Shown here piece by piece: positions 35,665-46,519 of a DNA stretch of 64,000 bases; position 1 is the first letter of the stretch; each line of letters begins with the position of its first letter. The translations under genes were made by a program, and so were the position numbers. The notes beneath the pieces are model-generated. The model was not told the origin of the DNA. It did no database searches and saw only the letters and a list, made by a program, of their open reading frames with translations. The DNA lies in the NCBI GenBank assembly GCA_017540605.1, contig JAFYAS010000040.1, forward strand, positions 1 through 64,000, read 5' to 3'. The stretch comes from Lachnospiraceae bacterium (GTDB taxonomy: Bacteria > Bacillota > Clostridia > Lachnospirales > Lachnospiraceae).

Positions 35665-38600
35665 ATGCACATGAGAAAGTTTAAGGCACTGTTAAGCTAC
35701 ATACTCGTTATCTGCATGCTTCTTACCAACATCCAGTCAGCATCCGCTTTTTCGGGAGCTAACCCGAAGACGGAGACTGTAAAAAAGTCAGCTGTTATAT
35801 ATGTTGGTCAGACAAAGTCTATTGCAGAAGCAGGTGTGACTGACGGCGCAACATGGGAAAGTGCAAATGTTAAGAAGGTTAAGGTTGACAAAAAGGGTAA
35901 GATTACCGGTGTCAAGAAGGGTAAGACTACCGTTACCGCAACCACCAAGGATAAGAAGATCGTTTATTCGGTAAATGTGAAGAAACCTTCACTTACCGCA
36001 AAGCGCGCCAACCTGATAGTAGGGGAGTCTGCTACTGTCACCATCAACGGCGCAAGGATCAGAAGTGTAAAGGTAAAGGACAAGACCATTGCTGTTGCTA
36101 CCAGGCAGGGTGTGATCACAGCAAAGAAGGCCGGTACCACTACGCTTACTTATACTGATACCAATGGAAAGAAATATACCTGTACCGTAAAGGTAAAGGT
36201 TGGACTTAGTAAGTCAGTCGTATATGTGACCAAGGGCAAGTCTACTACTGCAGCACTTAAGGGTGCAGATGTGAAGAAGCTTACCTCTACCAAGGAGAAG
36301 GTAGCTATCGCAAAGATGAAGGGTAAGCAGACCTTCATAGTAAAGGGTATTGCCAAGGGTACAGCAAAGATCAAGGTAAAGGCATCCAACAAGAAGACCT
36401 ATACCTTAAAGGCTATCGTTGAGACTCCTTCCATAAGCGAGGCTCAAACAGTACTTGCTATTGATGATACCAAGACACTGACAGTAAATGGTACAAATCA
36501 GGCTATTACATGGAAGTCAAGCAAGATTTCAGTAGCTACTGTTGACGAGAATGGTGTGGTTACACCTGTAGCAGCAGGCGAGACAGAGATCACCGCAACA
36601 GACGAGTGCGGAGCAACCTATACCTGCAAGCTGACAGTGGAGGAACCCAGATTTGAGTCGGGTGAGGTAACTCTTACAGTAGGTCAGAATACAACTATTA
36701 CACTTAAGAGCAACACCCAGGCAGTTACCTGGACAAGCTCTGATGAGAAGATTGCAAAGGTAGATTCAAAGGGTACGGTAACAGCAGTTGCAGTCGGTGA
36801 AGCTCAGATCACAGCTTCAGTAGCAAGCGGAGCTTCTTATGTTGTTAAGGTTAAGGTTACAGCTGCAGCAACTCCTGCAGAGCCTACTACTGAGGCTACA
36901 ACAGCAGCGACAACCGCAACTACCACTGAGGAAGCTGCTCCTCCCAAGGAGCCTGAGACTAAAACAGTTGATGTAGTGATAAATACAGGTGACGCAAGTG
37001 GAAGCACCACACCTGTAAAGGTAGGAACAAGGGTAGGAGATATCCCTGTTCCAACATTTGATGACAATGTGACCTTCGTCGGCTGGTATGCTGATGAGGC
37101 AAGAACTATAAGAGTGTCTGATGATGAGCTTGTAAGCGGCAAGATGACACTCTATGCAAAGACTATCGAGATCGGCGATCAAAAGCCCACAGACGTGTCA
37201 GCAACGACAGCAGTAAGTGATGCTGATCCTAGCTTTACCGTCAGAGTAAAGTCATCAGATACAAGTCTTACAGCGGCACAGGTTCTTGATCAACTCGAGG
37301 TGACCAATGTAGGACACAAGGGAACAGATATTGACAAGAAGGAATATACCGTTGCAGTAACAGGATCAAATGGTTCCTATGAGATCAAGGGTAAGCATGT
37401 TCTTCTTGGAGATACAACCAATCTTTTAGATAACTATGAGAAGGGCGGAAGCTACATCATCAAGCTTCCTGAGGTTCCTGAAGAAGGAAAGCCCGTACTT
37501 ACCTTCGACGGATATCCTGATGCCACCAGAGAGTATGATGTAAATATCAAGGCAGTAGAGCAGAACAATCTTGCTCTTAATGATGATGTTGTAGTTATTG
37601 CTATAAGCGAGCTTAACGCTCTCTATGACGAAACAGACGGCACAAAGAAGGCTGTTGATTATATTGACGGAGACCTTACCACAGTTGATGGTCAGGGTAA
37701 TGTAAAGCAGAATGATGAGATCAAGGGTAGCTTCGAGCTTTCAAGCGAAAAAGCAAAGAAGCTTCATATAGGATCTGTAGTATCACTATATTCAGGTATG
37801 ACTCCTGAAGAAGCACTTAAATCAGGTACAGAATACAACAAGAATGAGAATAACCATGTGATCTATGTAGAGATCACCGGCGTCAATGGCGATGTGTTCT
37901 CGTTCAAGTCAGCTGAGGCATCAGATGTTATGAAGATGCCTGAGATACTTCCTGTTGCAGCAGGGAAGGTGACATACTTTGACGAGGATGGAAATGTAAC
38001 TACCGAAAAGACTAAGAAGTTTAAGTATGGTGTAGATCTTGGTCTCGATGATAGTGACGAGACCCTGGAGCTTCCTTTGTCAGAGCTTGACTGGTCAGAT
38101 GACAAGTTTGCTCAGTTTAAGCTTGATTCTGAGACCACTCTTGACGAGGGCGATTTCATAGCCTTCTATACAGGTACCTTCGGAGCTGACGGACAGGAGC
38201 TTGTTGGATATGAAAAAGTAACCGAGGTAGTAAAAACAGGTCTTTGCGACAATCCCAACGGAACCGGCGACAAGATCGAATATATGACTATCAAGACTGA
38301 GGAAGCTACACTTGAGGATATTTCTGATTCGGGAAGAACCCATCAGGTTGAGGACTATGATCTTTATGATGATCTTAGTCAGGAAGAGCTTGATAACCTG
38401 AAGGCAAGTGTAGAGGAGCAGTTTAAGAACAGCCACTATATTGAGCAGACCTCTGTATTCCTTGCAAAGGCAGCTATGGCTACAGACAGCTTCAAGGATC
38501 TCACAGGTCTTGAGAATTTCAAGGATTATACCATTACCCTTATCGATGAGCAGGGTAAGAAATATGACGAAGCAGAGCTTATGGCTCTCGGATCAAGCTC

Positions 38601-41600
38601 CCTCTATGAAAAGTACAAGGGCGATATCGATTCCTATGATCAGTCAACATCATCAGATAAAAACCATCCAAAGTGGGAGGTTGATGTTACCATTGCAAAG
38701 GCTGAGTATGATGTAGGAAGAGGCAAGCATGTCGGTGGTGGCTTCGGTATTATGGGAGGTTTCACCTTCACCATTACAGTTCATATGCCTACAGGTGATA
38801 TGAAGATCGAAGTACACATGGATATTACTCAGGAGTGTGATTTTGAGATCGGCTTTGACGGCGAGATCGAGTGGAAAACTATAGCATTTATTCCCATCCC
38901 CGTAGACCTTATCCTTGAACCCAGCTTCCAGGTTAAGTCATACACAGGCTTTGATATCACTACCTCTATGGTAGGAAGCGGTGAGGACAACGAGCTTTAC
39001 GGAGATATCGGAGAAGAGATCAAGCGTCTCTGTGAGGATTTCGGAGGAGAGGATCCTGACAAGGCTGAGTCAGTATCTGAATTTGTTACAGGTAAATATC
39101 AGAGACTTCTTGAGCAGAACAGCATACTTGTTAATATTTTAAAGCTTAGAGTTAAAAAACTGTCATTCTCTGTAGTTCCGGGTCTTGTTAAGCTTCATAT
39201 TGACATTTTCCTCGTGATTTACGGAGATATGGATATCTTTGGTTTGCATTTCCATTATCTGACAGGTAAAAAGACTGTTATTTACATCCATTTGATAAAA
39301 TGGGGTGTAGATACGCAAAGTACTGATATTATACCGGCGGAGATGGATTTCTATGTCTACCAGATGGGTACGCTATCACTGCGAGCGGGTGTCGCCGTAG
39401 AGGTAACCTTGGGACTGACCATTACGCTGCCTTTCCCACCTTTATCGAAATCAGTGGACATCAACTTTGCCAAGGCCGGCTTCGGCTTGGAGGTTGGAGC
39501 ATATATGGATATGTCCGGTCTTTACTACTATCACAAGAATGTGAAGAACGGAAAGACCAAGGAGAAGTTTAGAGGTGCTCAGTGGTCAGACATCGGTATA
39601 TATGTAAATATGTACCTTGTTGCTAGTAGTGTTGCTACTTCAACATGGAAACAGCTTCTCTTTGATAAGGAATTTCCGATAAAGCAGATAGGTACGGAGG
39701 ACTATCCTATCAACTTCAACACGAAGCAGAAGGATATAAAACCTATAAGCATGCGTCAGTATGTGAAGAAATTTGCTATTCCTGATTCATACTTTATGGT
39801 TAAGTATCTAAAGCTCAACAACGGAAAGATCGGAGCTAAGCTTTATGATACAGAAAAAGATTACAAGGTAGAGCTTTCAAATAGCGATTGGGCTTATGAC
39901 GCTAAGGAGCGTATGATCTACTTAAAGGATGGCTTCAAGGGTATGGAGTCGCAGTGTGATGCCACATTTATCTTCACCAAGAACTACTATCCTTTGTCAG
40001 ACACTCCTATTACCAGAACCTTCCATATTACCTGGGATAATTATCTCGATGGATATGCCATCACCCCTTACTCACAGGGTGGATCTTATGTAGAGGCATC
40101 TGTAGGCAAGTACGGAGTAGCTGTAACAAAGCCTGCCGATCCTACCAGAATGGGTTATGTATTCAAGGGCTGGTATACAGATAAGGCTTGTACAACACCT
40201 TATACCTATCCTACAACCATGCCTGCAGAAAGCGTAGAAATATATGCAGGTTGGGATCCCGCAACAAATACTCCTTATACTATAGAGTATTATCTTGAGG
40301 ATACAGAGGCCGGTACATATGTATACAACTCTTCAGAAGAGTTTACTGGAACTACCGATACCAATATCGTACTTCCTACAGGACTTGCTACAAAGTTTGA
40401 GGGTTATGATCTCGTACCTTCAGCAACGGAGGTAAAGATAACCGCAGACGGTTCTGCTGTTAAGAGAGTATTCTACGATAAGAAGAGAGCAACTATTACC
40501 TTCAAGAAGGATGCTGGTTTGGGAGCAGAAGATACTATCGTAAAAGATGTAGTTATCGGTGAGCCTATTATGGGACCTGAGTTCGCTAAGAGCGGATATA
40601 AGTTCAATGGCTGGACAAAGACAGCAGGCGTTGGAGATAATGTTAGCGCAGCAGATCTTTTGAGCGAAAGAGTAGTAGGCGGAAAGACCTTGTATCCCGG
40701 TCAGGTAGGCTATGCTACAGCAGATGCTACCTATACAGCAAGCTGGGCTCAAAGAGATGATATCAACTATAGGATAGAATACTATGTACAGCAGCCAAGC
40801 GGTGCATATACAGTTCAGGCAGTAACCTATGCACAGGGAACACCGGGACAGGAGATCAAGCTTGCTGATATCAAGAATGCTCTTGTTACAGCAGTATTCA
40901 CTGATGATCAGGGTAATGAGACCCAGAAGTCAGGCCCTGCGGATACAATCCTTACAGCTAAGGATGACAAGGACAATGTAGTTGTTAAGTATAAGAATAT
41001 GACAGATGGCGGTCAGGTATGTGTCGGCGACAAGACCACTGTTAAGGCAGACGGAACAACTGTTGTAAAGATTAATTATGAGCGTGAGAAATACACAGTA
41101 AATATTCAATCATCCGGACAGGAAGGTGATAGCAATAAGAGCTTTGAAGTATTCTATGGCGGAAAGATCGCACTTCCTATTCCTGAGAAGGAAGGCTATA
41201 CCTTCAAGGGATATAAGGATGAGAATGAAGTTGATGTTCCTGTAGCTGATACAGGATTCTCAGTAATAACCGTAAAGGGTGCAAGAACCTTCAAGTCACA
41301 AGGCTTTACAGCCAATACCTATACTGTAGCCTATGATGCTGCAGGCGGAATACTTGCCGCACCGGCAGCTGCAACAGAGCAGTTTACCTATGGAACAGAC
41401 AAGGCACTTCAGGCTGCACCTACTAAGGCCGGATTTACATTTGACGGTTGGAAGGATGCAAATGGCGTGATATACACAGCAGGTCAGTCGGTTAGAAATC
41501 TTACTAAGCTTGCCGGTGTTACAGTAACACTTACAGCACAGTGGAAAGTTGCAGGCTATACCATTACTTATGATAAACAGGGAGGTACCATAGCAGAGGG

Positions 41601-44600
41601 TGCCAATCCTACAGAATACAATGCTGATACTATGACCAGACTCCTTGATTATCCTAAGAAGGCCGGATATGTATTTGACGGTTGGTATGATGGAGATAAC
41701 AAGGTAACAGAGATTCCTGGTGGTAATGCAAAGAATCTCAACCTTGTAGCTCATTGGACAGCAAGAACTGATACACCTTATACTGTAAATCATTATCTTG
41801 AGGATGCAGAAGGTGAGGGAAAGACACTTATTGAGTGTGAGAAGCTTACCGGCACTACCGGAGAAAGCGTTCCTGCAGTCGTAAAGAATTATACTGGATT
41901 TAATAAACCTGATGCAGAGAATGTAACTATAGCAGCTGATGGCTCAGCTAAGGTAGATTATGTTTACACAAGAAAGAGTTTCGGCCTTACAGTAGTTGGT
42001 GGAACTACAACTCAGGTTGTGTATGGTGCAAAGATTCCTGTTCCCACCGAAGATGGCAAGGTATTTGCCGGATGGCAAAAGGATGGACAGGCATTTACCT
42101 TAACTACTATGCCTGCAGAAAATATCACCCTTACACCTGTTTGGGCAGAGGCAGACGAAGAAGTATGTGTAGTAGAGCATAAGGTACAGGGAACAGACGG
42201 CAATTATGAGACAGTAGATACCGAGATAGTAAAGGGTGCAACAGGCGAAACAAAGACCGTTAATCCTAAGAACTACGGAACCGGTATTACAGCTCCCGAA
42301 GCAATAACTGTTACACTTGGTACTGATGCTACAGCAGAGCTTAAGTATGACAGAATAAAGAAGTCGGTAACATGGAATATCGGTGACGGTGCAAAGGCTG
42401 TTGGCAATTATACCGACGGAAAAGTATATTACGGAGCACCTATCATTGCTCCCGTACTTGAGAAGACAGGTTATACCTATGCATGGGATAAGGCTATTGA
42501 TACCACTATGGGAGCAGAAGATCTTTCTTATACAGCAACCTGGACTAAGGAAGTATATAGTGTAGCATTTGATCTTTGTGGTGGTGTACTTGAAACAGTA
42601 CCTGTAAAGACTGTAAGCTACGGTGAAGCTTATGGAGAGCTTCCTACTCCTACAAAGACCAATACCGAGTTCCTCGGATGGTACGATCAGAGAGAGGGAG
42701 GCAACAAGATTGAGGCTACAACAAATGTTGAGGCAACAGCTGATCACATCCTCTATGCAAGATGGGATGCTGTAAGCGGCAATATCATTTACAAGGGTGT
42801 GGCTGCTTCAGAAGTCAAGGATCTTCCGAAGACCTTCACCTATGGTGAGAGAACCACAGTAGGGGAACCTGTAAAGGCCGGCTATACCTTCCTTGGATGG
42901 AAAGTTGGAACTGAAGAAACACTTTATGATTCTTATGTAATAGATGAGAATGTAAGAGAGGCTGTTACACTTACAGCTAACTGGGAGGCAAAGGAATACA
43001 CATTGTCACTATATGGTTACAGTGGACTTTACCTCATCAGAAACTACAAGGTAGATTCAGCTCTTCTCAATATTCCTATGCCGAAGAACAGCGGTTATAG
43101 ACTTACCGGTTGGAAGGATATCGAAACAGGCGAAGTGAGCGAAAAGCTTCCTGATATTATGCCTGCAAAGAACCTGACACTGGTAGCTCAGTGGGAAGAG
43201 GCAGTATTTAAGCTTGTATATAAGAATCTTGATGATGAAGCCCTCGCTGCAATGTCTAAGATTACCTACAAGGTAGGAGATAACAGCTTTATAATTCCTG
43301 CTCCTACAAAGGCAAACTTTGGTTATGAGTTTGTTGGCTGGTACACAGATCCAAACTTCAGCGATTCAAGTAAGATAGAAAGCTTCAATCCTGTAGCCTA
43401 TGATGTAACAGTATATGCAAAGTGGACTCCTAAGAAGTACACGGTTATCTTTAATGGTAACGGTGGAAAGAAGGGAACCGATGAATCATACAAAGAGGTA
43501 TATACTTATGCTACTTTAGGCGGTACACTGACAAATAGCTTTGAAAAGACCGGTTATACCTTTAAGGGTTGGGCATTTGATCAAAAGGCAACAACCCCTG
43601 ACATAGCAGCAGATAAGCTTACTCTTACTGCTGACACTCACAAGGCACTTCTTGAGAAGGCTGATGATGATATTGTGAATGTACATGCAATATGGGAGGC
43701 AACCAAGTATACCATTACCTACAATGATGTGACACTCACCGATTCAAGTTGTTCAGTTCCTTCTGCTCAGACAACAGCAACAGGTCATCCCAATGCGTTA
43801 GAGTACACCATCGAATCCGATGATCTCACTCTTGCATCTCCTACAAAGATAGGAGATGGCTATGAGTTCCTCGGCTGGTATGATGGAACCACAAAGGTTG
43901 ATGTACTCGAGCTTAAGGGACAGACCGGCAACAAGACACTTACAGCAAAGTGGGCACATGCAGGAATATTTAGTATTAAGTTGGTATCATCTACATCAGT
44001 AAGTCCGGTTCCTGACAGTAACGGAAAGGTTGATAATAATACATCAACCTTCAGGATCACAAGAACCATACCCAATTCAGATAAGGTAGCGGTTTCTACA
44101 GATCCTCAGAGAGTATACTATAGAACTGTCAACGGTACGGCTATCGGCGGTACAGCGACAGGAATCAACTTCTACCATGTAGGTGGACAGAATGTATTTG
44201 CGGTATTCTCAGATAAAGAATGCTATGCAATGATCGATAATGAAAAGCAGGCCGGAACAATAAGCGGTACTACAGCTTATGTAGAGTTTAAGGTTAAGCA
44301 GGAGAATATCAAGACCAGATACTATGGTGCTGAGACGCCCAGAGAGACCAATGGTACATTTGCACAGCTGTTTACTATTAAGGATGGTGCTAATGGTAAC
44401 AAGAAGTACTACACAGCAGAGCTTTATCGTATAGCAAGTGCACTTGGTAATGTTGAAGGACTTTATGATGAGGGCAAGCGTGAGGCTAAGCGTGAGATGA
44501 CAGTGCCTTCGGATTATAGAATAACCAAGGCAGAGATGTATACGCCACCCGCGAAGCAGGTTGCATATTCAGGTTCCTTTGACAACGGTTCGGAGTACAA

Positions 44601-45309
44601 GAATGGTTATGGAAATGAGCCATTCTGTAACCTAAGCTTTGATAAGGCGCATTATCTCGAGCAGGGCGGAGCTTCTGCTAAGCTAAATATCAAAACCTAT
44701 ATTAATAGAGTTTCTGAGGATTGGTCAACATGGAGCAATGAATATGGTCTCAAGTATAAGGTAGGCAATACATGGATCAGTAATACCGACATTGACCTTG
44801 AAGAAGATGATGACGGTGTATGGCGTGATATTGGTACCAAGAAGATCACTTGGTCTGATGTTGCAACCAATAAATGGCTCATTTATGGTGATACCGGAGA
44901 TAAGGGAGCCGGTGGTACAGAATTCTGGTTTAACAATCATGAATTTAATATGACTATGACCGATTCAACCGGTCCTAAGCAGGTAGGTATCGCTCCTGCG
45001 GCAACTACTGATTATAAGAAGGGTGATGTTGTGAAGTTCTCAGTGATCTTCAATGAGTTGATCACATCAAAGAGCGACGACATAAGTGTAACTGCTTCTG
45101 CACTTTCTCAGTATATGCCGATAGAAGCTAATAGTATTGAGTATACCGGTGGAGTAGGAACCAACGTGCTTACATTTACTGCTAAGGCAAGTCAGGACTT
45201 CTCTAATACAACCTGGTCCGGTTCAGGTACCAATGAAGAGCTTATGAAGATCACGCCTGTAAAGGGAACTGTAACGGATCTTAATGGTTCATCAAATACA
45301 TATAATTAA
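35665..45309 (+). CDS. Giant secreted surface protein with Big_2 and InlB-type repeats (3214 aa)
   Basis: Signal peptide at about 1-30 (LLSYILVICMLLTNIQSASA). About five Big_2 immunoglobulin-like repeats fill residues 35-405 (IAVATRQGVITAKKAGTTTL, ISVATVDENGVVTPVAAGE), followed by a Thr/Ala linker (about 405-435). A first InlB B-repeat-like unit lies at about 440-500. A long unrecognised region (about 500-1480) precedes some 12-13 InlB/flg_new repeats (about 1480-2770), each with an FxGWYxD signature, e.g. FKGWYTDKACTTPY, FDGWYDGDN, FVGWYTDPN. The C-terminal about 440 residues include a Calx-beta-like YYRTVNGTAIGG and an Ig-like unit and end abruptly with no anchor. AGGAGG sits seven bases before the ATG. 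Confidence 0.85.
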   Translation: MHMRKFKALLSYILVICMLLTNIQSASAFSGANPKTETVKKSAVIYVGQTKSIAEAGVTDGATWESANVKKVKVDKKGKITGVKKGKTTVTATTKDKKIVYSVNVKKPSLTAKRANLIVGESATVTINGARIRSVKVKDKTIAVATRQGVITAKKAGTTTLTYTDTNGKKYTCTVKVKVGLSKSVVYVTKGKSTTAALKGADVKKLTSTKEKVAIAKMKGKQTFIVKGIAKGTAKIKVKASNKKTYTLKAIVETPSISEAQTVLAIDDTKTLTVNGTNQAITWKSSKISVATVDENGVVTPVAAGETEITATDECGATYTCKLTVEEPRFESGEVTLTVGQNTTITLKSNTQAVTWTSSDEKIAKVDSKGTVTAVAVGEAQITASVASGASYVVKVKVTAAATPAEPTTEATTAATTATTTEEAAPPKEPETKTVDVVINTGDASGSTTPVKVGTRVGDIPVPTFDDNVTFVGWYADEARTIRVSDDELVSGKMTLYAKTIEIGDQKPTDVSATTAVSDADPSFTVRVKSSDTSLTAAQVLDQLEVTNVGHKGTDIDKKEYTVAVTGSNGSYEIKGKHVLLGDTTNLLDNYEKGGSYIIKLPEVPEEGKPVLTFDGYPDATREYDVNIKAVEQNNLALNDDVVVIAISELNALYDETDGTKKAVDYIDGDLTTVDGQGNVKQNDEIKGSFELSSEKAKKLHIGSVVSLYSGMTPEEALKSGTEYNKNENNHVIYVEITGVNGDVFSFKSAEASDVMKMPEILPVAAGKVTYFDEDGNVTTEKTKKFKYGVDLGLDDSDETLELPLSELDWSDDKFAQFKLDSETTLDEGDFIAFYTGTFGADGQELVGYEKVTEVVKTGLCDNPNGTGDKIEYMTIKTEEATLEDISDSGRTHQVEDYDLYDDLSQEELDNLKASVEEQFKNSHYIEQTSVFLAKAAMATDSFKDLTGLENFKDYTITLIDEQGKKYDEAELMALGSSSLYEKYKGDIDSYDQSTSSDKNHPKWEVDVTIAKAEYDVGRGKHVGGGFGIMGGFTFTITVHMPTGDMKIEVHMDITQECDFEIGFDGEIEWKTIAFIPIPVDLILEPSFQVKSYTGFDITTSMVGSGEDNELYGDIGEEIKRLCEDFGGEDPDKAESVSEFVTGKYQRLLEQNSILVNILKLRVKKLSFSVVPGLVKLHIDIFLVIYGDMDIFGLHFHYLTGKKTVIYIHLIKWGVDTQSTDIIPAEMDFYVYQMGTLSLRAGVAVEVTLGLTITLPFPPLSKSVDINFAKAGFGLEVGAYMDMSGLYYYHKNVKNGKTKEKFRGAQWSDIGIYVNMYLVASSVATSTWKQLLFDKEFPIKQIGTEDYPINFNTKQKDIKPISMRQYVKKFAIPDSYFMVKYLKLNNGKIGAKLYDTEKDYKVELSNSDWAYDAKERMIYLKDGFKGMESQCDATFIFTKNYYPLSDTPITRTFHITWDNYLDGYAITPYSQGGSYVEASVGKYGVAVTKPADPTRMGYVFKGWYTDKACTTPYTYPTTMPAESVEIYAGWDPATNTPYTIEYYLEDTEAGTYVYNSSEEFTGTTDTNIVLPTGLATKFEGYDLVPSATEVKITADGSAVKRVFYDKKRATITFKKDAGLGAEDTIVKDVVIGEPIMGPEFAKSGYKFNGWTKTAGVGDNVSAADLLSERVVGGKTLYPGQVGYATADATYTASWAQRDDINYRIEYYVQQPSGAYTVQAVTYAQGTPGQEIKLADIKNALVTAVFTDDQGNETQKSGPADTILTAKDDKDNVVVKYKNMTDGGQVCVGDKTTVKADGTTVVKINYEREKYTVNIQSSGQEGDSNKSFEVFYGGKIALPIPEKEGYTFKGYKDENEVDVPVADTGFSVITVKGARTFKSQGFTANTYTVAYDAAGGILAAPAAATEQFTYGTDKALQAAPTKAGFTFDGWKDANGVIYTAGQSVRNLTKLAGVTVTLTAQWKVAGYTITYDKQGGTIAEGANPTEYNADTMTRLLDYPKKAGYVFDGWYDGDNKVTEIPGGNAKNLNLVAHWTARTDTPYTVNHYLEDAEGEGKTLIECEKLTGTTGESVPAVVKNYTGFNKPDAENVTIAADGSAKVDYVYTRKSFGLTVVGGTTTQVVYGAKIPVPTEDGKVFAGWQKDGQAFTLTTMPAENITLTPVWAEADEEVCVVEHKVQGTDGNYETVDTEIVKGATGETKTVNPKNYGTGITAPEAITVTLGTDATAELKYDRIKKSVTWNIGDGAKAVGNYTDGKVYYGAPIIAPVLEKTGYTYAWDKAIDTTMGAEDLSYTATWTKEVYSVAFDLCGGVLETVPVKTVSYGEAYGELPTPTKTNTEFLGWYDQREGGNKIEATTNVEATADHILYARWDAVSGNIIYKGVAASEVKDLPKTFTYGERTTVGEPVKAGYTFLGWKVGTEETLYDSYVIDENVREAVTLTANWEAKEYTLSLYGYSGLYLIRNYKVDSALLNIPMPKNSGYRLTGWKDIETGEVSEKLPDIMPAKNLTLVAQWEEAVFKLVYKNLDDEALAAMSKITYKVGDNSFIIPAPTKANFGYEFVGWYTDPNFSDSSKIESFNPVAYDVTVYAKWTPKKYTVIFNGNGGKKGTDESYKEVYTYATLGGTLTNSFEKTGYTFKGWAFDQKATTPDIAADKLTLTADTHKALLEKADDDIVNVHAIWEATKYTITYNDVTLTDSSCSVPSAQTTATGHPNALEYTIESDDLTLASPTKIGDGYEFLGWYDGTTKVDVLELKGQTGNKTLTAKWAHAGIFSIKLVSSTSVSPVPDSNGKVDNNTSTFRITRTIPNSDKVAVSTDPQRVYYRTVNGTAIGGTATGINFYHVGGQNVFAVFSDKECYAMIDNEKQAGTISGTTAYVEFKVKQENIKTRYYGAETPRETNGTFAQLFTIKDGANGNKKYYTAELYRIASALGNVEGLYDEGKREAKREMTVPSDYRITKAEMYTPPAKQVAYSGSFDNGSEYKNGYGNEPFCNLSFDKAHYLEQGGASAKLNIKTYINRVSEDWSTWSNEYGLKYKVGNTWISNTDIDLEEDDDGVWRDIGTKKITWSDVATNKWLIYGDTGDKGAGGTEFWFNNHEFNMTMTDSTGPKQVGIAPAATTDYKKGDVVKFSVIFNELITSKSDDISVTASALSQYMPIEANSIEYTGGVGTNVLTFTAKASQDFSNTTWSGSGTNEELMKITPVKGTVTDLNGSSNTYN

Positions 45310-45318
45310 TATCAGTTA

Positions 45319-45348
45319 TCCTGCAGTTCGGTTTGTCGGACTGCAGGA
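45319..45348 (+). other. Intercistronic stem-loop
   Basis: A perfect 9-bp stem TCCTGCAGT (45319-45327) with ACTGCAGGA (45340-45348) lies in the 75-bp gap after the 3214-aa gene. It is followed by A-rich rather than T-rich sequence, so it may protect or process the mRNA rather than terminate it. Confidence 0.45.
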
Positions 45349-45384
45349 AACTAAAAAAACTAAAGTAACAAGTAGGAAAAGATC

Positions 45385-46503
45385 ATGAAGGATTCAGAAC
45401 AAGGAAACAATAAGAGATCAGGATACATATATGTATTGATCATTATTATCTGTCTTTGGATCTGTATGGTATTCGTGGTCAATAGAAAAAGTGAAGAGAA
45501 AGAAAATGATGTGTTAACAGAGCTTTCTACTGAAACATCGGAAGAAATAACCTCTAAAGAAGAGATGACTTCAGTAGAAGAGACAGAGTCAGAAAAAACA
45601 GAATCCGAAGAGTTGACATCAGAAGAAACAACTTTAGAAGATACAGTTTCAGAAGTAGAAACTACAGAGGATTCAAAAAAATCTGATTATGAGGACAAGA
45701 TATCAGCACTTATCCCTTCACAGCTTACCCCTAAAAAAGAGGTAAAGATAGGGCTTGTTGATTCGGGAATATCCACTGCCGCTATAGCGGAAGAGAGTGT
45801 ATTAAAGGGATACAACTATATCACTAATAATGATCTCACGGATGATTCTTACAATCACGGCACGAAATCGGCTGCCATCATCTTAAGATATGCACCCGAG
45901 GTAAAGCTTGTTCCTCTTGTGTGTGTTGGATATCACAAGGGCGAGCTTACACAGGTAGACAATGACTGTATGGCAAGGATCATAAAGGATGCTATAGATA
46001 TCTACGATTGTGATGTGATATGTGTAGTAGCAGGGATCCTTGAGGATAGCGAGGCTCTAAAAGCATCTGTTAAATATGCCGAGGAGAAGGGCAGGGTTGT
46101 TGTAGCACCTGTAGGAAATAGCAACGAAGAAGCACCGGATAATATCTATTATCCTGCAGCTTATGACACAGTAATAGGAGTCGGCTCTCTTGATACCACT
46201 CTTAATCAGGTGGCGGAATTTTCTCAAAGGGGAAAGGCGGTAAATATACTTGCTCCGGGAATACTTCACGCACCGCTTATGAGTGGAAGAGAGGATATAG
46301 AGATCGGAACCAGCGTGTCATGTGCAGTAGTTGCCGGTGCGGCCGCAAGGCTCAAGGAACAGGCTCCCGAAACAGGGGCGGAGGTAGTAAGAGATATTCT
46401 TTATACCACGGCTGATGATATGGAAGAGGCCGGGTATGATGAGAATACAGGCTGGGGAGCCTTAAACCTTAAAAAAGCACTGTCAAAGATGATGACAGAA
46501 TGA
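45385..46503 (+). CDS. Membrane-anchored subtilisin-like serine protease (S8)
   Basis: A 372-aa protein with a single N-terminal membrane anchor (about 13-32, YIYVLIIIICLWICMVFVV), a Glu/Ser/Thr-rich spacer (about 37-105), and a compact subtilase domain. The catalytic residues are all present: D126 in GLVDSGIS, H158 in YNHGTKSA, S310 in IGTSVSCAVVAGAA, and the oxyanion N245 in PVGNSNEE. The domain of about 250 residues is near the minimum for the family and has no recognisable prodomain. It is encoded between two giant secreted proteins in the same operon, so processing or shedding of these proteins is the natural hypothesis (inference). The next gene follows after 16 bases. Confidence 0.9.
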   Translation: MKDSEQGNNKRSGYIYVLIIIICLWICMVFVVNRKSEEKENDVLTELSTETSEEITSKEEMTSVEETESEKTESEELTSEETTLEDTVSEVETTEDSKKSDYEDKISALIPSQLTPKKEVKIGLVDSGISTAAIAEESVLKGYNYITNNDLTDDSYNHGTKSAAIILRYAPEVKLVPLVCVGYHKGELTQVDNDCMARIIKDAIDIYDCDVICVVAGILEDSEALKASVKYAEEKGRVVVAPVGNSNEEAPDNIYYPAAYDTVIGVGSLDTTLNQVAEFSQRGKAVNILAPGILHAPLMSGREDIEIGTSVSCAVVAGAAARLKEQAPETGAEVVRDILYTTADDMEEAGYDENTGWGALNLKKALSKMMTE

Positions 46504-46519
46504 ACACAGGGAGGTATGT

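Noticed and set aside
42100-42747. 215-codon minus-strand frame rich in Cys and Tyr, and similar ones near 41296 and 36817
   Set aside because: Shadows of the repetitive, codon-biased surface gene on the plus strand; no start signals.
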